Assembly (NCBI GenBank): GCA_018334795.1
Contig: JAGXLH010000035.1
Span: 1 to 14,539, forward strand
Length of the DNA: 14,539 bases
Direction: 5' to 3'
Origin: Thermoplasmatota archaeon
GTDB taxonomy: Archaea; Thermoplasmatota; E2; DHVEG-1
The notes beneath the pieces are model-generated. The model was given only the letters and a program-made list of their open reading frames with translations, was not told the DNA's origin and made no database searches. Below, piece by piece: positions 6,257-12,212 of this stretch (position 1 is the first letter of the stretch; each line of letters begins with the position of its first letter). Both the position numbers and the translations under genes were made by a program.

Positions 6257-7242
6257 CAGATACCTACATTGATTTCTTTAAGCATGCAATTGATGATGTA
6301 ATCTGGCGCTTCTCTAAGTAAACTTCTAAAATGTGATGGAGGGATAACATCCGATTTGCTTAATTGTTTAGCACGGATCATATGTCGCCTGATTTCTTCA
6401 AGATACAGTTCCTTGATTTCTTCAGAATGCTTTGAAAGTTTCTTTTGGATTGATTTAATCCGAAGGGAATTATTACTTATTTTCCTATTTTCAAGACGGG
6501 TAAGAAGAGGGATGATAACACTATCAATCATCTCTCCATTTTCTAAATCTACCAGATCATCAGCTAATTGGTAGGCTAAGCCGATTTCACGACCGTAATC
6601 AGCTAACACATCAAGTATTTCACCGGTAGCTTCAGCTTCAATAGCACCAAATTTACAGGCAGAAGAAAACAAAGATGCAGTTTTCATATTAATAATTTTG
6701 AAGTATTCCTTAAAAATCTTTGATTTAGAGGAAAAACCATTTTCATTATTTCCATTTTCCTCAGATTCAGAAGCATTATATTCAACTTCTTCAAGTTCAC
6801 CATTAAGTACTTCATCCCAGGTATCCACATAGAGTTTTGCAATTTTATCACCGTGGCTTAACGCAATGTTAAATCCAATGGAAAGCATTCGGTGACCCAC
6901 AAGTAATGCTTTTGGAACTCCTTCTTGAACATGAAATGCAGTTCTTCCACGTCGTGTTTTATCTCCATCAATAATATCATCATGAACTAAGGATGCAGTA
7001 TGGGCTAATTCAATCGCAACAGATCCTTCAACTGATCGTTGATATTGATATGGTGTTTCTCTGCCCCCTGTGCATACTTTAAAACAAAGTTGTTGGACCA
7101 TTGGACGAAGTCGTTTTCCGGATTGAAGAATGGAAACAATCTGTTTATCTTTTATAGAAGACGTAATTTTCCTTTCAACATCTACCTTTGTGATATCAAA
7201 AAAGTCTGCGAGTGTTACTGTTGAGTCAATGTTATTTGTCAT
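6253..7242 (-). CDS. Trans-isoprenyl diphosphate synthase (GGPP or longer-chain)
   Basis: This enzyme condenses isopentenyl diphosphate onto allylic diphosphates to build C20 or longer chains for archaeal lipids or quinones. It has 329 residues with GKRLRPMVQQL near the N-terminus, the first Asp-rich motif DDIID (88-92) followed by GDKTRRGRTAFHV, the NMKTASLFSSACKFG block, and the second Asp-rich motif DDLVD (228-232). The residue five positions before the first motif is Ala83, not an aromatic, a pattern seen in long-chain synthases, so the product length is open. An acidic, Asn/Ser/Glu-rich insert of some 15-20 residues (YNASESEENGNNENG) separates the two halves. The ATG at 7242 follows GAGGTAAT at normal spacing. 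Names idsA or gps would fit, but chain length is uncertain, so no symbol is given. The 3' end overlaps the convergent membrane protein gene by 4 bases. Confidence 0.92.
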   Translation of the reverse strand: MTNNIDSTVTLADFFDITKVDVERKITSSIKDKQIVSILQSGKRLRPMVQQLCFKVCTGGRETPYQYQRSVEGSVAIELAHTASLVHDDIIDGDKTRRGRTAFHVQEGVPKALLVGHRMLSIGFNIALSHGDKIAKLYVDTWDEVLNGELEEVEYNASESEENGNNENGFSSKSKIFKEYFKIINMKTASLFSSACKFGAIEAEATGEILDVLADYGREIGLAYQLADDLVDLENGEMIDSVIIPLLTRLENRKISNNSLRIKSIQKKLSKHSEEIKELYLEEIRRHMIRAKQLSKSDVIPPSHFRSLLREAPDYIINCMLKEINVGIC

Positions 7243-7421
7243 CAGATTACCTCTATATGTGTGTGCCTCGACCCGGGGCGCAAGAAATGCAACATGTTAA
7301 TTATACATTCTATTTTATAAGTTTTCCCCACTATTGCTGAATTTTCTTTTTCAAATAAATCAAAATAATGCATGAATATATTTAATTTTGTATAATTTTA
7401 ATGAAACAAAATCGTAAATTT
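7243..7421 (-). promoter_or_regulatory. Promoter and 5' leader of the prenyl synthase gene
   Basis: On the minus strand CTTATAAAATAG (TATAAAA core within 7311-7320) is a strong archaeal TATA box, preceded by the purine-rich GGGGAAAA as a possible BRE. The transcript should start near 7290, giving a leader of about 48 bases. The leader holds a GC-rich patch (7265-7280) unlike its surroundings, then GAGGTAAT as ribosome site. The rest, 7330-7421, is AT-rich with no structure that I recognise. Confidence 0.6.
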
Positions 7422-8024
7422 TTATCCCTTAAATGATTTAGCGATAATATATTGTTCACTACTACTCTTTCGAGAAGCCTTTGGTGAAAATTGCTTCACT
7501 TTGCCGAAAGATTGATTCACCTCACCAACAAATTCTTCCAAGAGATCACCCATAAACACTTTGCAAACAAAGGACCCATTTGGTTTAAGCAGTTGTTTGG
7601 CCGTTTTCAACCCCTGTGAACAAAGATGGATACTTCGAGCATGATCCATCGAATAATTTCCCGATATATCTGGGGACATATCTGATAATACAACATCAAC
7701 CGGCTGATATGAAGTTGCTTCTTCAATATCTCCAATAGTTTCGTCCTTGGTCATATCTCCTTTTAAAAAAACAATATGATCAATAGGCTTAATAAAAGAA
7801 ACATCCACTCCTACCACTAAGCCATCTGATCCGACTAATTCAAAGGCCACTTGACTCCATCCTCCTGGAGCTGCTCCTAAATCAACGACAATGTTTCCTG
7901 AATGAATCAAGTTGAACCTTTTTTGGATTTGACGTAACTTATAAGCTGAGCGAGCTCGATAGCCTTGCTTTTTCGCTTTTTTGTAGAAGTGTTCCTTTTT
8001 TTTCTCTTTATACCAACGAGTCAT
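7422..8024 (-). CDS. rlmE: 23S rRNA 2'-O-methyltransferase RlmE/FtsJ
   Basis: This SAM-dependent Rossmann-fold enzyme methylates the ribose of the conserved A-loop uridine of 23S rRNA in characterised homologues (E. coli U2552). It has 200 residues, the compact length without the C-terminal TRAM domain found in some archaeal versions. Seen are the RARSAYKL segment with Lys29, the SAM loop DLGAAPGGW (48-56), LSDMSPDISG with Asp115, CKVF with Lys155 and SSSEQYIIA with Glu190, giving the complete K-D-K-E catalytic set. The N-terminus is strongly basic (RWYKEKKKEHFYKKAKKQ), suited to RNA binding. The ATG is one base after the tfb stop codon and no separate ribosome site is evident, so it is probably translated by coupling with tfb on one transcript. 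Confidence 0.95.
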   Translation of the reverse strand: MTRWYKEKKKEHFYKKAKKQGYRARSAYKLRQIQKRFNLIHSGNIVVDLGAAPGGWSQVAFELVGSDGLVVGVDVSFIKPIDHIVFLKGDMTKDETIGDIEEATSYQPVDVVLSDMSPDISGNYSMDHARSIHLCSQGLKTAKQLLKPNGSFVCKVFMGDLLEEFVGEVNQSFGKVKQFSPKASRKSSSEQYIIAKSFKG

Positions 8025-8025
8025 A

Positions 8026-8979
8026 TTAGAGAATAATATCGATGTCTAGGCGTTCAGCAAGTTCCTTGTACCGATTTCGAATAGTAACCTCAGTTACTCC
8101 TGCAACATCAGCGACTTCACGTTGCGTTCTCCGTTCACCACAAAGAATAGATGCGATATAAATGGATGCTGCTGCAACTCCTGTTGGTCCCCGACCACTC
8201 GTAAGTTCCTTATCTGCTGCATCTTTGAGAATCTCAATAGCTTTTGCTTGGACATCACCACTTAATTTTAGTTCACTACAGAATCGAGAGATGTAATCCT
8301 GTGGTGAGGTAGGCATCAGTTTCAATCCAAGTTCACGGGCGATAAACCGATATGTTCTTCCAATCTCCTTTCGAGAGACTCTTGAAGCATTAGCGATTTC
8401 ATCAAGGGTTCTTGGCACATTACATTGACGACAAGATGCATACAATGCTGCAGCTGAAACACCTTCAATACTTCGTCCACGAATCAGATTCTTTAAAACT
8501 GCTTTCCGATAAATCATCGCAGCGGTTTCCCGAACATTACGTGGAAGACCCATTCCAGACGCCATTCGGTCAAGTTCTGAGAGTGCGAATGCAAGGTTTC
8601 GTTCAGTTGCATCACTGATACGAATTCGCCGTTGCCATTTTCGTAATCGATAAAGTTGGGCGCGATTTCTCGTTGGAATTGATTTACCATAGGAATCGCG
8701 ATTCTTCCAACCAATCATGGTGCTTAATCCTTTATCATGAATGGTATAAGTCATTGGTGCACCAACACGAGCTCGTTTCTCTCGTTGATCGCTATCAAAT
8801 GCTCGCCATTCGGGACCATGATCGATAAAATCTTCATCAATGACAAGACCGCAATCTTCACAAACCAGTTCACCTCTAGAATAATCACGAGTTAAATGAG
8901 TCCCTCCACACTCGGGGCAATGAGTAATCTCTTCAATGTTTTGTTTATTCTTTTTTTTATTTGCTTTAGCTTGAATCAT
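8026..8979 (-). CDS. tfb: Transcription initiation factor IIB (TFB)
   Basis: TFB bridges TBP at the TATA box and the archaeal RNA polymerase, contacts the BRE and helps open the promoter. This 317-residue copy has the N-terminal zinc ribbon with Cys21, Cys24, Cys40 and Cys43 (CPEC...CEDC), then the B-reader/linker region (GPEWRAFDSDQREKRARVG, followed by HDKGLSTMIGW), and two cyclin-fold repeats, roughly residues 125-210 and 220-310. The second ends in the helix-turn-helix QREVADVAGVTEVTIRNRY that reads the BRE. All parts are intact. The N-terminus has an extra lysine/asparagine-rich stretch (residues 5-14). It is followed by rlmE with a 1-base gap. It is the only general transcription factor in the window; whether paralogues exist elsewhere is unknown. 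Confidence 0.97.
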   Translation of the reverse strand: MIQAKANKKKNKQNIEEITHCPECGGTHLTRDYSRGELVCEDCGLVIDEDFIDHGPEWRAFDSDQREKRARVGAPMTYTIHDKGLSTMIGWKNRDSYGKSIPTRNRAQLYRLRKWQRRIRISDATERNLAFALSELDRMASGMGLPRNVRETAAMIYRKAVLKNLIRGRSIEGVSAAALYASCRQCNVPRTLDEIANASRVSRKEIGRTYRFIARELGLKLMPTSPQDYISRFCSELKLSGDVQAKAIEILKDAADKELTSGRGPTGVAAASIYIASILCGERRTQREVADVAGVTEVTIRNRYKELAERLDIDIIL

Positions 8980-8997
8980 AGAAAAGTTTCCCCTTTC

Positions 8998-9053
8998 TCC
9001 TTTTATAGGTTGCGATATGTTTTTAAATGAATATAAACAAAAGATATATAAAA
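8998..9053 (-). promoter_or_regulatory. tfb promoter region with two TATA candidates
   Basis: The proximal box CCTATAAAA (9001-9009) is centred about 26 bases before the tfb ATG and would give a leaderless mRNA. The distal box TTTTATATATC (9043-9053) would give a leader of about 40 bases containing AAGGAGAAAGGGGAAA; that purine block lies 12-25 bases before the ATG, too far for a standard ribosome site. Sequence alone does not decide between the two. Confidence 0.45.
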
Positions 9054-9135
9054 CTTTCTATTTAACCATCTCTTGATTTACCACAACACCCACCATCCTT
9101 CTTTTATTAAAAATAACAATCCAATTGAGAAAGAA

Positions 9136-9157
9136 AAAAGGAATATTTTATCCTTTT
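9136..9157 (-). terminator. Hairpin plus T-tract terminator of the M18 peptidase gene
   Basis: On the minus strand AAAAGGA (9157-9151) and TCCTTTT (9142-9136) form a 7-bp stem around an 8-base AT loop. It is followed by further T residues (TTCTTTCTC), about 20-50 bases after the stop codon at 9179. The stem is AT-rich, so the T-rich tract may matter more than the hairpin. Confidence 0.45.
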
Positions 9158-9178
9158 ATCCATCAAAACAAATGTTTT

Positions 9179-10549
9179 TTATTCACTAGATAAGAATTTT
9201 TTGTATGCCAAATAAGCTGCATACACATCAAGTTTACTTGTGATCTCAAAAGGCGCATGCATACTCAATACAGGAGGGCCAAGATCAATTACATTCATCC
9301 CCATTCTCGAAAAGTATTTTGCAACGGTTCCACCACCGCCTTTATCCACTTTTCCAAGTTCCCCAGTTTGCCACGGAATATTCTGCGAATTAAGCATTGA
9401 CCGAATCTCACCGACATACTCAGCAGGAGCATCATTGGCACTATACTTTCCACCATGACCAGTATACTTTGACATGCCAACACCATTACCAAGAGATGAA
9501 GCATTCTTCAATTCAAACACCTGTTTATAATTTGGTGTTACCGCCGCATCTACATCAGCAGAAATCACTTGAGAATTCATCATCACTTTATCAATATCTG
9601 CATCTGAATCCAACTGTTTTAGAATCAATCGTAAAAATGCCATAGCTTGAGCTGAGGTATTTCCCTCACTGCCAATTTCTTCTTTATCAACAAACAATGC
9701 TATTGAAGTATAAACCGGATTTTCAACATCCATAATCGCTTGAAGAGACGTATACACACAAACTCGATCATCCTGTCCATATCCTCCAATGAGTGCACGA
9801 TCAAATCCAATTTCCCTAGGTTGATATGCTGGAACCGCTTCAATATCAGCAGATACAAAATCCTCCTCCACAAGACCATACTCCTCATGTAATTTTTGTA
9901 ACACCATTTTCTTAAGTTTATTATTGCCATCTTTTTTCTCATCATCTTTATTATTATTCTTAAACGGCCGGTTACCTATGGCAATATCAAGGCTTTCACC
10001 TTGTATTGCATCTCGTAATTTCTTATTATCTTGTACTTCGTGAGAAAGATGAGGTAATAAATCAGGAACACAAAATACTGGATCATCAGGTTTTTCCCCA
10101 ATACTAAGATTTATCTTTGAACCATCCTGTTTCACAACCACCCCATGCAAAGCAAGTGGAATAGTCAACCATTGAAATTTTTTGATACCACCATAATAAT
10201 GCGTTTCAAGCAATGCTAAATTACAATCCCCATCTTCAAATAAAGGAACCTGTTTTAAATCCAGACGAGGAGAATCCATATGAGAAATAATCAATCGAAC
10301 CCCCTCAGAAATAGGACGAGATCCTTTGGCCACTACTGCTGCTCCAGCATGCTTATTTAAAAATAATTTTTTCTTTTTTGATTCAACAATTTTTTTGATT
10401 TCATCAACTGCTTCTCTTTCTGTTTTCACCTTTGATAAAAACGAAATATAACCGTTACAAAAATCAAATGCAGAATCAATTTGTTCATCAGAAAAAATAT
10501 CCCATGATGATTTTTTTTTATATTCAAAATCTGTATCGCCATCAACCAT
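9179..10549 (-). CDS. M18-family zinc aminopeptidase
   Basis: This is a cytoplasmic dinuclear-zinc exopeptidase of the MEROPS M18 family (aspartyl aminopeptidase / aminopeptidase I), which trims N-terminal residues from peptides; homologues form large dodecameric shells. At 456 residues it matches the family length. Metal and catalytic residues are visible in the expected order: His90 and Asp92 in SHMDSPRLDLK, Glu290 and Glu291 in FVDKEEIGSEGNTSAQA, Asp332 in SADVDAAVTPN, and His431 in LSMHAPFEI. Also present are LETHYYGGIKKFQW and the KVDKGGGGTVAKYF block typical of the family. A lysine/asparagine-rich linker (NNNKDDEKKDGNNKLKK, about 200-216) sits in the dimerisation region. There is no signal peptide. 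The ATG at 10549 has AGAGGAA seven or so bases upstream. Substrate specificity cannot be inferred. Confidence 0.93.
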   Translation of the reverse strand: MVDGDTDFEYKKKSSWDIFSDEQIDSAFDFCNGYISFLSKVKTEREAVDEIKKIVESKKKKLFLNKHAGAAVVAKGSRPISEGVRLIISHMDSPRLDLKQVPLFEDGDCNLALLETHYYGGIKKFQWLTIPLALHGVVVKQDGSKINLSIGEKPDDPVFCVPDLLPHLSHEVQDNKKLRDAIQGESLDIAIGNRPFKNNNKDDEKKDGNNKLKKMVLQKLHEEYGLVEEDFVSADIEAVPAYQPREIGFDRALIGGYGQDDRVCVYTSLQAIMDVENPVYTSIALFVDKEEIGSEGNTSAQAMAFLRLILKQLDSDADIDKVMMNSQVISADVDAAVTPNYKQVFELKNASSLGNGVGMSKYTGHGGKYSANDAPAEYVGEIRSMLNSQNIPWQTGELGKVDKGGGGTVAKYFSRMGMNVIDLGPPVLSMHAPFEITSKLDVYAAYLAYKKFLSSE

Positions 10550-10603
10550 AATTATTCCTCTAATCTACACCATCAATAAACCATAGTATTAAAAAGATAA
10601 CTC

Positions 10604-10631
10604 AAAAAAAAGAAAAAAAGATAAAGAAAAA
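10604..10631 (-). terminator. T-rich terminator of the PKD surface protein gene
   Basis: Immediately after the stop codon the minus strand carries T5, T7 and T8 runs interrupted by single C or A residues. This is a strong archaeal U-tract terminator. It separates the PKD gene from the M18 gene, which has its own ribosome site and a weak TTTTTAATAC promoter candidate near 10585-10595. Confidence 0.6.
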
Positions 10632-10633
10632 TA

Positions 10634-11647
10634 TTATCGACGGATAACTACCACTAACGCAACAACACCTATCACTACGATTATTCCAATAATTGCAATG
10701 AAAATCATAAGTGTGTTATCACTTTCTGTGCCATCACCTGAATCGACATTACCTTCATTATCACTAGAATCACCATTTGAAGCTGATCCTTCACTCACAG
10801 TGACAGTCCACGTTGTTGATGTTTTAGTCCCTTCAGAATCAGTCACGGTTAATTCTACACTATAAGAACCAGGATATTGATACGAGTGAGTAACGGACTC
10901 ACCAGAACCACTTGAACCATCATCAAAATCCCATTCATAAGTGTAATTAGTTTCAGTTACGCCCATACCAAAAAGATCAGCTAAATTATAAGTTGCACCT
11001 GTAAATTCCACCTCTTCACCGGTGTTAGCTGTTGATGGAGCAGTTATTTCAGCCTTGAATAAAAATGAATCTGGAGCAGCATCCATGTAAACTTTAGAAG
11101 AAGTCAATGAGAAATCCATAAAAAATGACTGCGCTCCAATTTTAGTTATACTTTCATTTGCAGCATTCAAATTAAACGTCGCTGAGAATTCATTTCCATC
11201 TATAGCGTATTCTAATTCATCACCATAATTAAGGGTGCAGTTCCCACCTTCATACACGATTTCATACTCAAATTGATCAGTCATTACAAAAGCACTATAT
11301 GCCAAAGGTAGAGGATCAGAGGAGTTCATTAATAAATCCAACAACTCTTCCTCATCTTCCATGCCATACAAATCAAGTGTTTCGATTTGACCGCGATCAT
11401 TTACCTTAAAGGAAATGGTAACTTCCGTGCCACCATCAACACGATCATATGATACCTCAACAATATCTGCACCCGGAACATCTGAAGTTTCAGTTTGTTC
11501 TGTTTCTCCAGTGTTTAAATTTTGATCAAATGCAATAACATCATCTTCAGGATCTGTTTCAATGCCTGTTTCAGCAACAACCGAATTTGCAACTAAAAGA
11601 GAGCAAAATAAGGCTGCAATCAACAATATACTCTTTACCGACTTCAT
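10634..11647 (-). CDS. Exported PKD-domain protein with C-terminal membrane anchor
   Basis: This is a 337-residue cell-surface protein. Residues 1-25 (MKSVKSILLIAALFCSLLVA, ending near VVAETG) are a clean signal peptide. An acidic, threonine-rich segment follows, then a beta-rich domain (about 55-195) of a kind I cannot name, beginning GADIVEVSYDRVDGGTEVT and rich in phenylalanine. Residues about 202-284 are a PKD domain with YEWDFDDG (Trp239), THSYQYPGSYSVELTVTD and the closing TWTVTVS strand. A Ser/Asp/Gly/Asn-rich stalk (285-311) leads to a single transmembrane helix (312-335) ending in RR. The protein would therefore be tethered outside with a two-residue cytoplasmic tail. No archaeosortase-type PGF motif is present. 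The start is fixed by GGAGTGAT, a near-perfect anti-16S match. Function is unknown beyond surface display. Confidence 0.88.
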   Translation of the reverse strand: MKSVKSILLIAALFCSLLVANSVVAETGIETDPEDDVIAFDQNLNTGETEQTETSDVPGADIVEVSYDRVDGGTEVTISFKVNDRGQIETLDLYGMEDEEELLDLLMNSSDPLPLAYSAFVMTDQFEYEIVYEGGNCTLNYGDELEYAIDGNEFSATFNLNAANESITKIGAQSFFMDFSLTSSKVYMDAAPDSFLFKAEITAPSTANTGEEVEFTGATYNLADLFGMGVTETNYTYEWDFDDGSSGSGESVTHSYQYPGSYSVELTVTDSEGTKTSTTWTVTVSEGSASNGDSSDNEGNVDSGDGTESDNTLMIFIAIIGIIVVIGVVALVVVIRR

Positions 11648-11653
11648 AGTAGA

Positions 11654-11701
11654 ATCACTCCTTCATTAATTAGCAAGGTTATTTCATCATGCTATATAAA
11701 A
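11654..11701 (-). promoter_or_regulatory. TATA box and Shine-Dalgarno site of the PKD surface protein gene
   Basis: TTTTATATAGC (11691-11701, minus strand) is a good TATA box. It implies a start near 11670 and a leader of about 22 bases. The leader contains AAGGAGTGATT (11653-11663), one of the strongest ribosome sites in the window. Confidence 0.65.
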
Positions 11702-11727
11702 GTGTTTTTACATTTTCCTGTTTATAT

Positions 11728-11753
11728 GCTTTTTCCCATTGTTCGGGAAAAGC
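11728..11753. promoter_or_regulatory. Inverted repeat, candidate operator between divergent promoters
   Basis: GCTTTTTCCC (11728-11737) faces GGGAAAAGC (11745-11753) across a 7-base spacer (attgttc); one extra T makes the arms slightly unequal. It lies about 27 bases upstream of the TATA box of the PKD gene and directly after a plus-strand TATA candidate (TTTATATG, 11721-11728) for the RAM-domain gene. Its position suits a regulator binding site for one or both promoters. It could also be a chance palindrome. Confidence 0.4.
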
Positions 11754-11832
11754 CAAATAAACAACATTTAGTCAGATCAAAGTTGAAAACATAGCAAAAA
11801 GTATTTCATTATGAAATTTGATTCAGATTTCT

Positions 11833-12078
11833 ATGGCACTTGGTTTCGCATTATTAACAATAAGTCCACTGTATGAAAAAGAAGTTTTCGCTGAACTCGA
11901 TAACAATATCCCACAAGTCATTGAAGTCCATCCGTTATTCGGAGAATACGATATATTAGTTAAAATGAAATGTGAAAACATTGATGAAATCGGAGAAACA
12001 GTCATCAAGCGGATTCGTTCATTGAAAGGGGTAACAGATACCAAAACATTGATTGGTACTCGCAGTTTAGAAGGCTAA
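11833..12078 (+). CDS. Stand-alone Lrp/AsnC ligand-binding (RAM) domain protein
   Basis: This small protein of 81 residues corresponds to only the C-terminal effector-binding domain of Lrp/AsnC regulators, with no helix-turn-helix. The alpha-beta pattern is clear: MALGFALLTISPLYEKEVFAEL, then PQVIEVHPLFGEYDILVKM with the conserved GEYD(I/L) turn, then IKRIRSLKGVTDTKTLI. Such stand-alone domains are common in archaea and assemble into rings that bind amino acids or associate with full-length Lrp proteins. The reading frame opens at TTG 11818, but the ATG at 11833 matches the usual N-terminus of the family, so I use it. No good ribosome site is visible. It diverges from the PKD surface protein gene and shares an intergenic inverted repeat with it. 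No HTH coding remnant is visible in the roughly 130 bases upstream. Confidence 0.85.
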   Translation: MALGFALLTISPLYEKEVFAELDNNIPQVIEVHPLFGEYDILVKMKCENIDEIGETVIKRIRSLKGVTDTKTLIGTRSLEG

Positions 12079-12127
12079 GTAGAGCTAAATCTTCTTTAAA
12101 TCTCATCTCTTTCGTTAATACCATCAA

Positions 12128-12157
12128 TTTTTTTTCCAATGGCATTACACATTTTTT
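12128..12157 (+). terminator. T-rich terminator after the RAM-domain gene
   Basis: A T8 run (12128-12135) and a T6 run (12152-12157) follow the stop codon by 50-80 bases on the coding strand. This is consistent with archaeal U-tract termination before the next promoter. Confidence 0.5.
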
Positions 12158-12169
12158 AGTACGTTCCAA

Positions 12170-12207
12170 TATATTTATATCCATAAATTAATATAGTATA
12201 CTGGGGA
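12170..12207 (+). promoter_or_regulatory. TATA box and ribosome site of the beta-helix metzincin gene
   Basis: TATATTTATAT (12170-12180) predicts a start near 12200. GGGGA (12203-12207) is a short ribosome site just before the ATG at 12213. A second AT-rich element (TTAATATAG, 12188-12196) lies too close to the ATG to act as a leadered promoter. Confidence 0.5.
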
Positions 12208-12212
12208 CAGAT

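Noticed and set aside
11700..11832. Possible lost helix-turn-helix half of a full-length Lrp in front of the RAM domain
   Set aside because: The upstream sequence is non-coding in all plus frames and shows no HTH remnant. Stand-alone RAM proteins of this length are normal in archaea.
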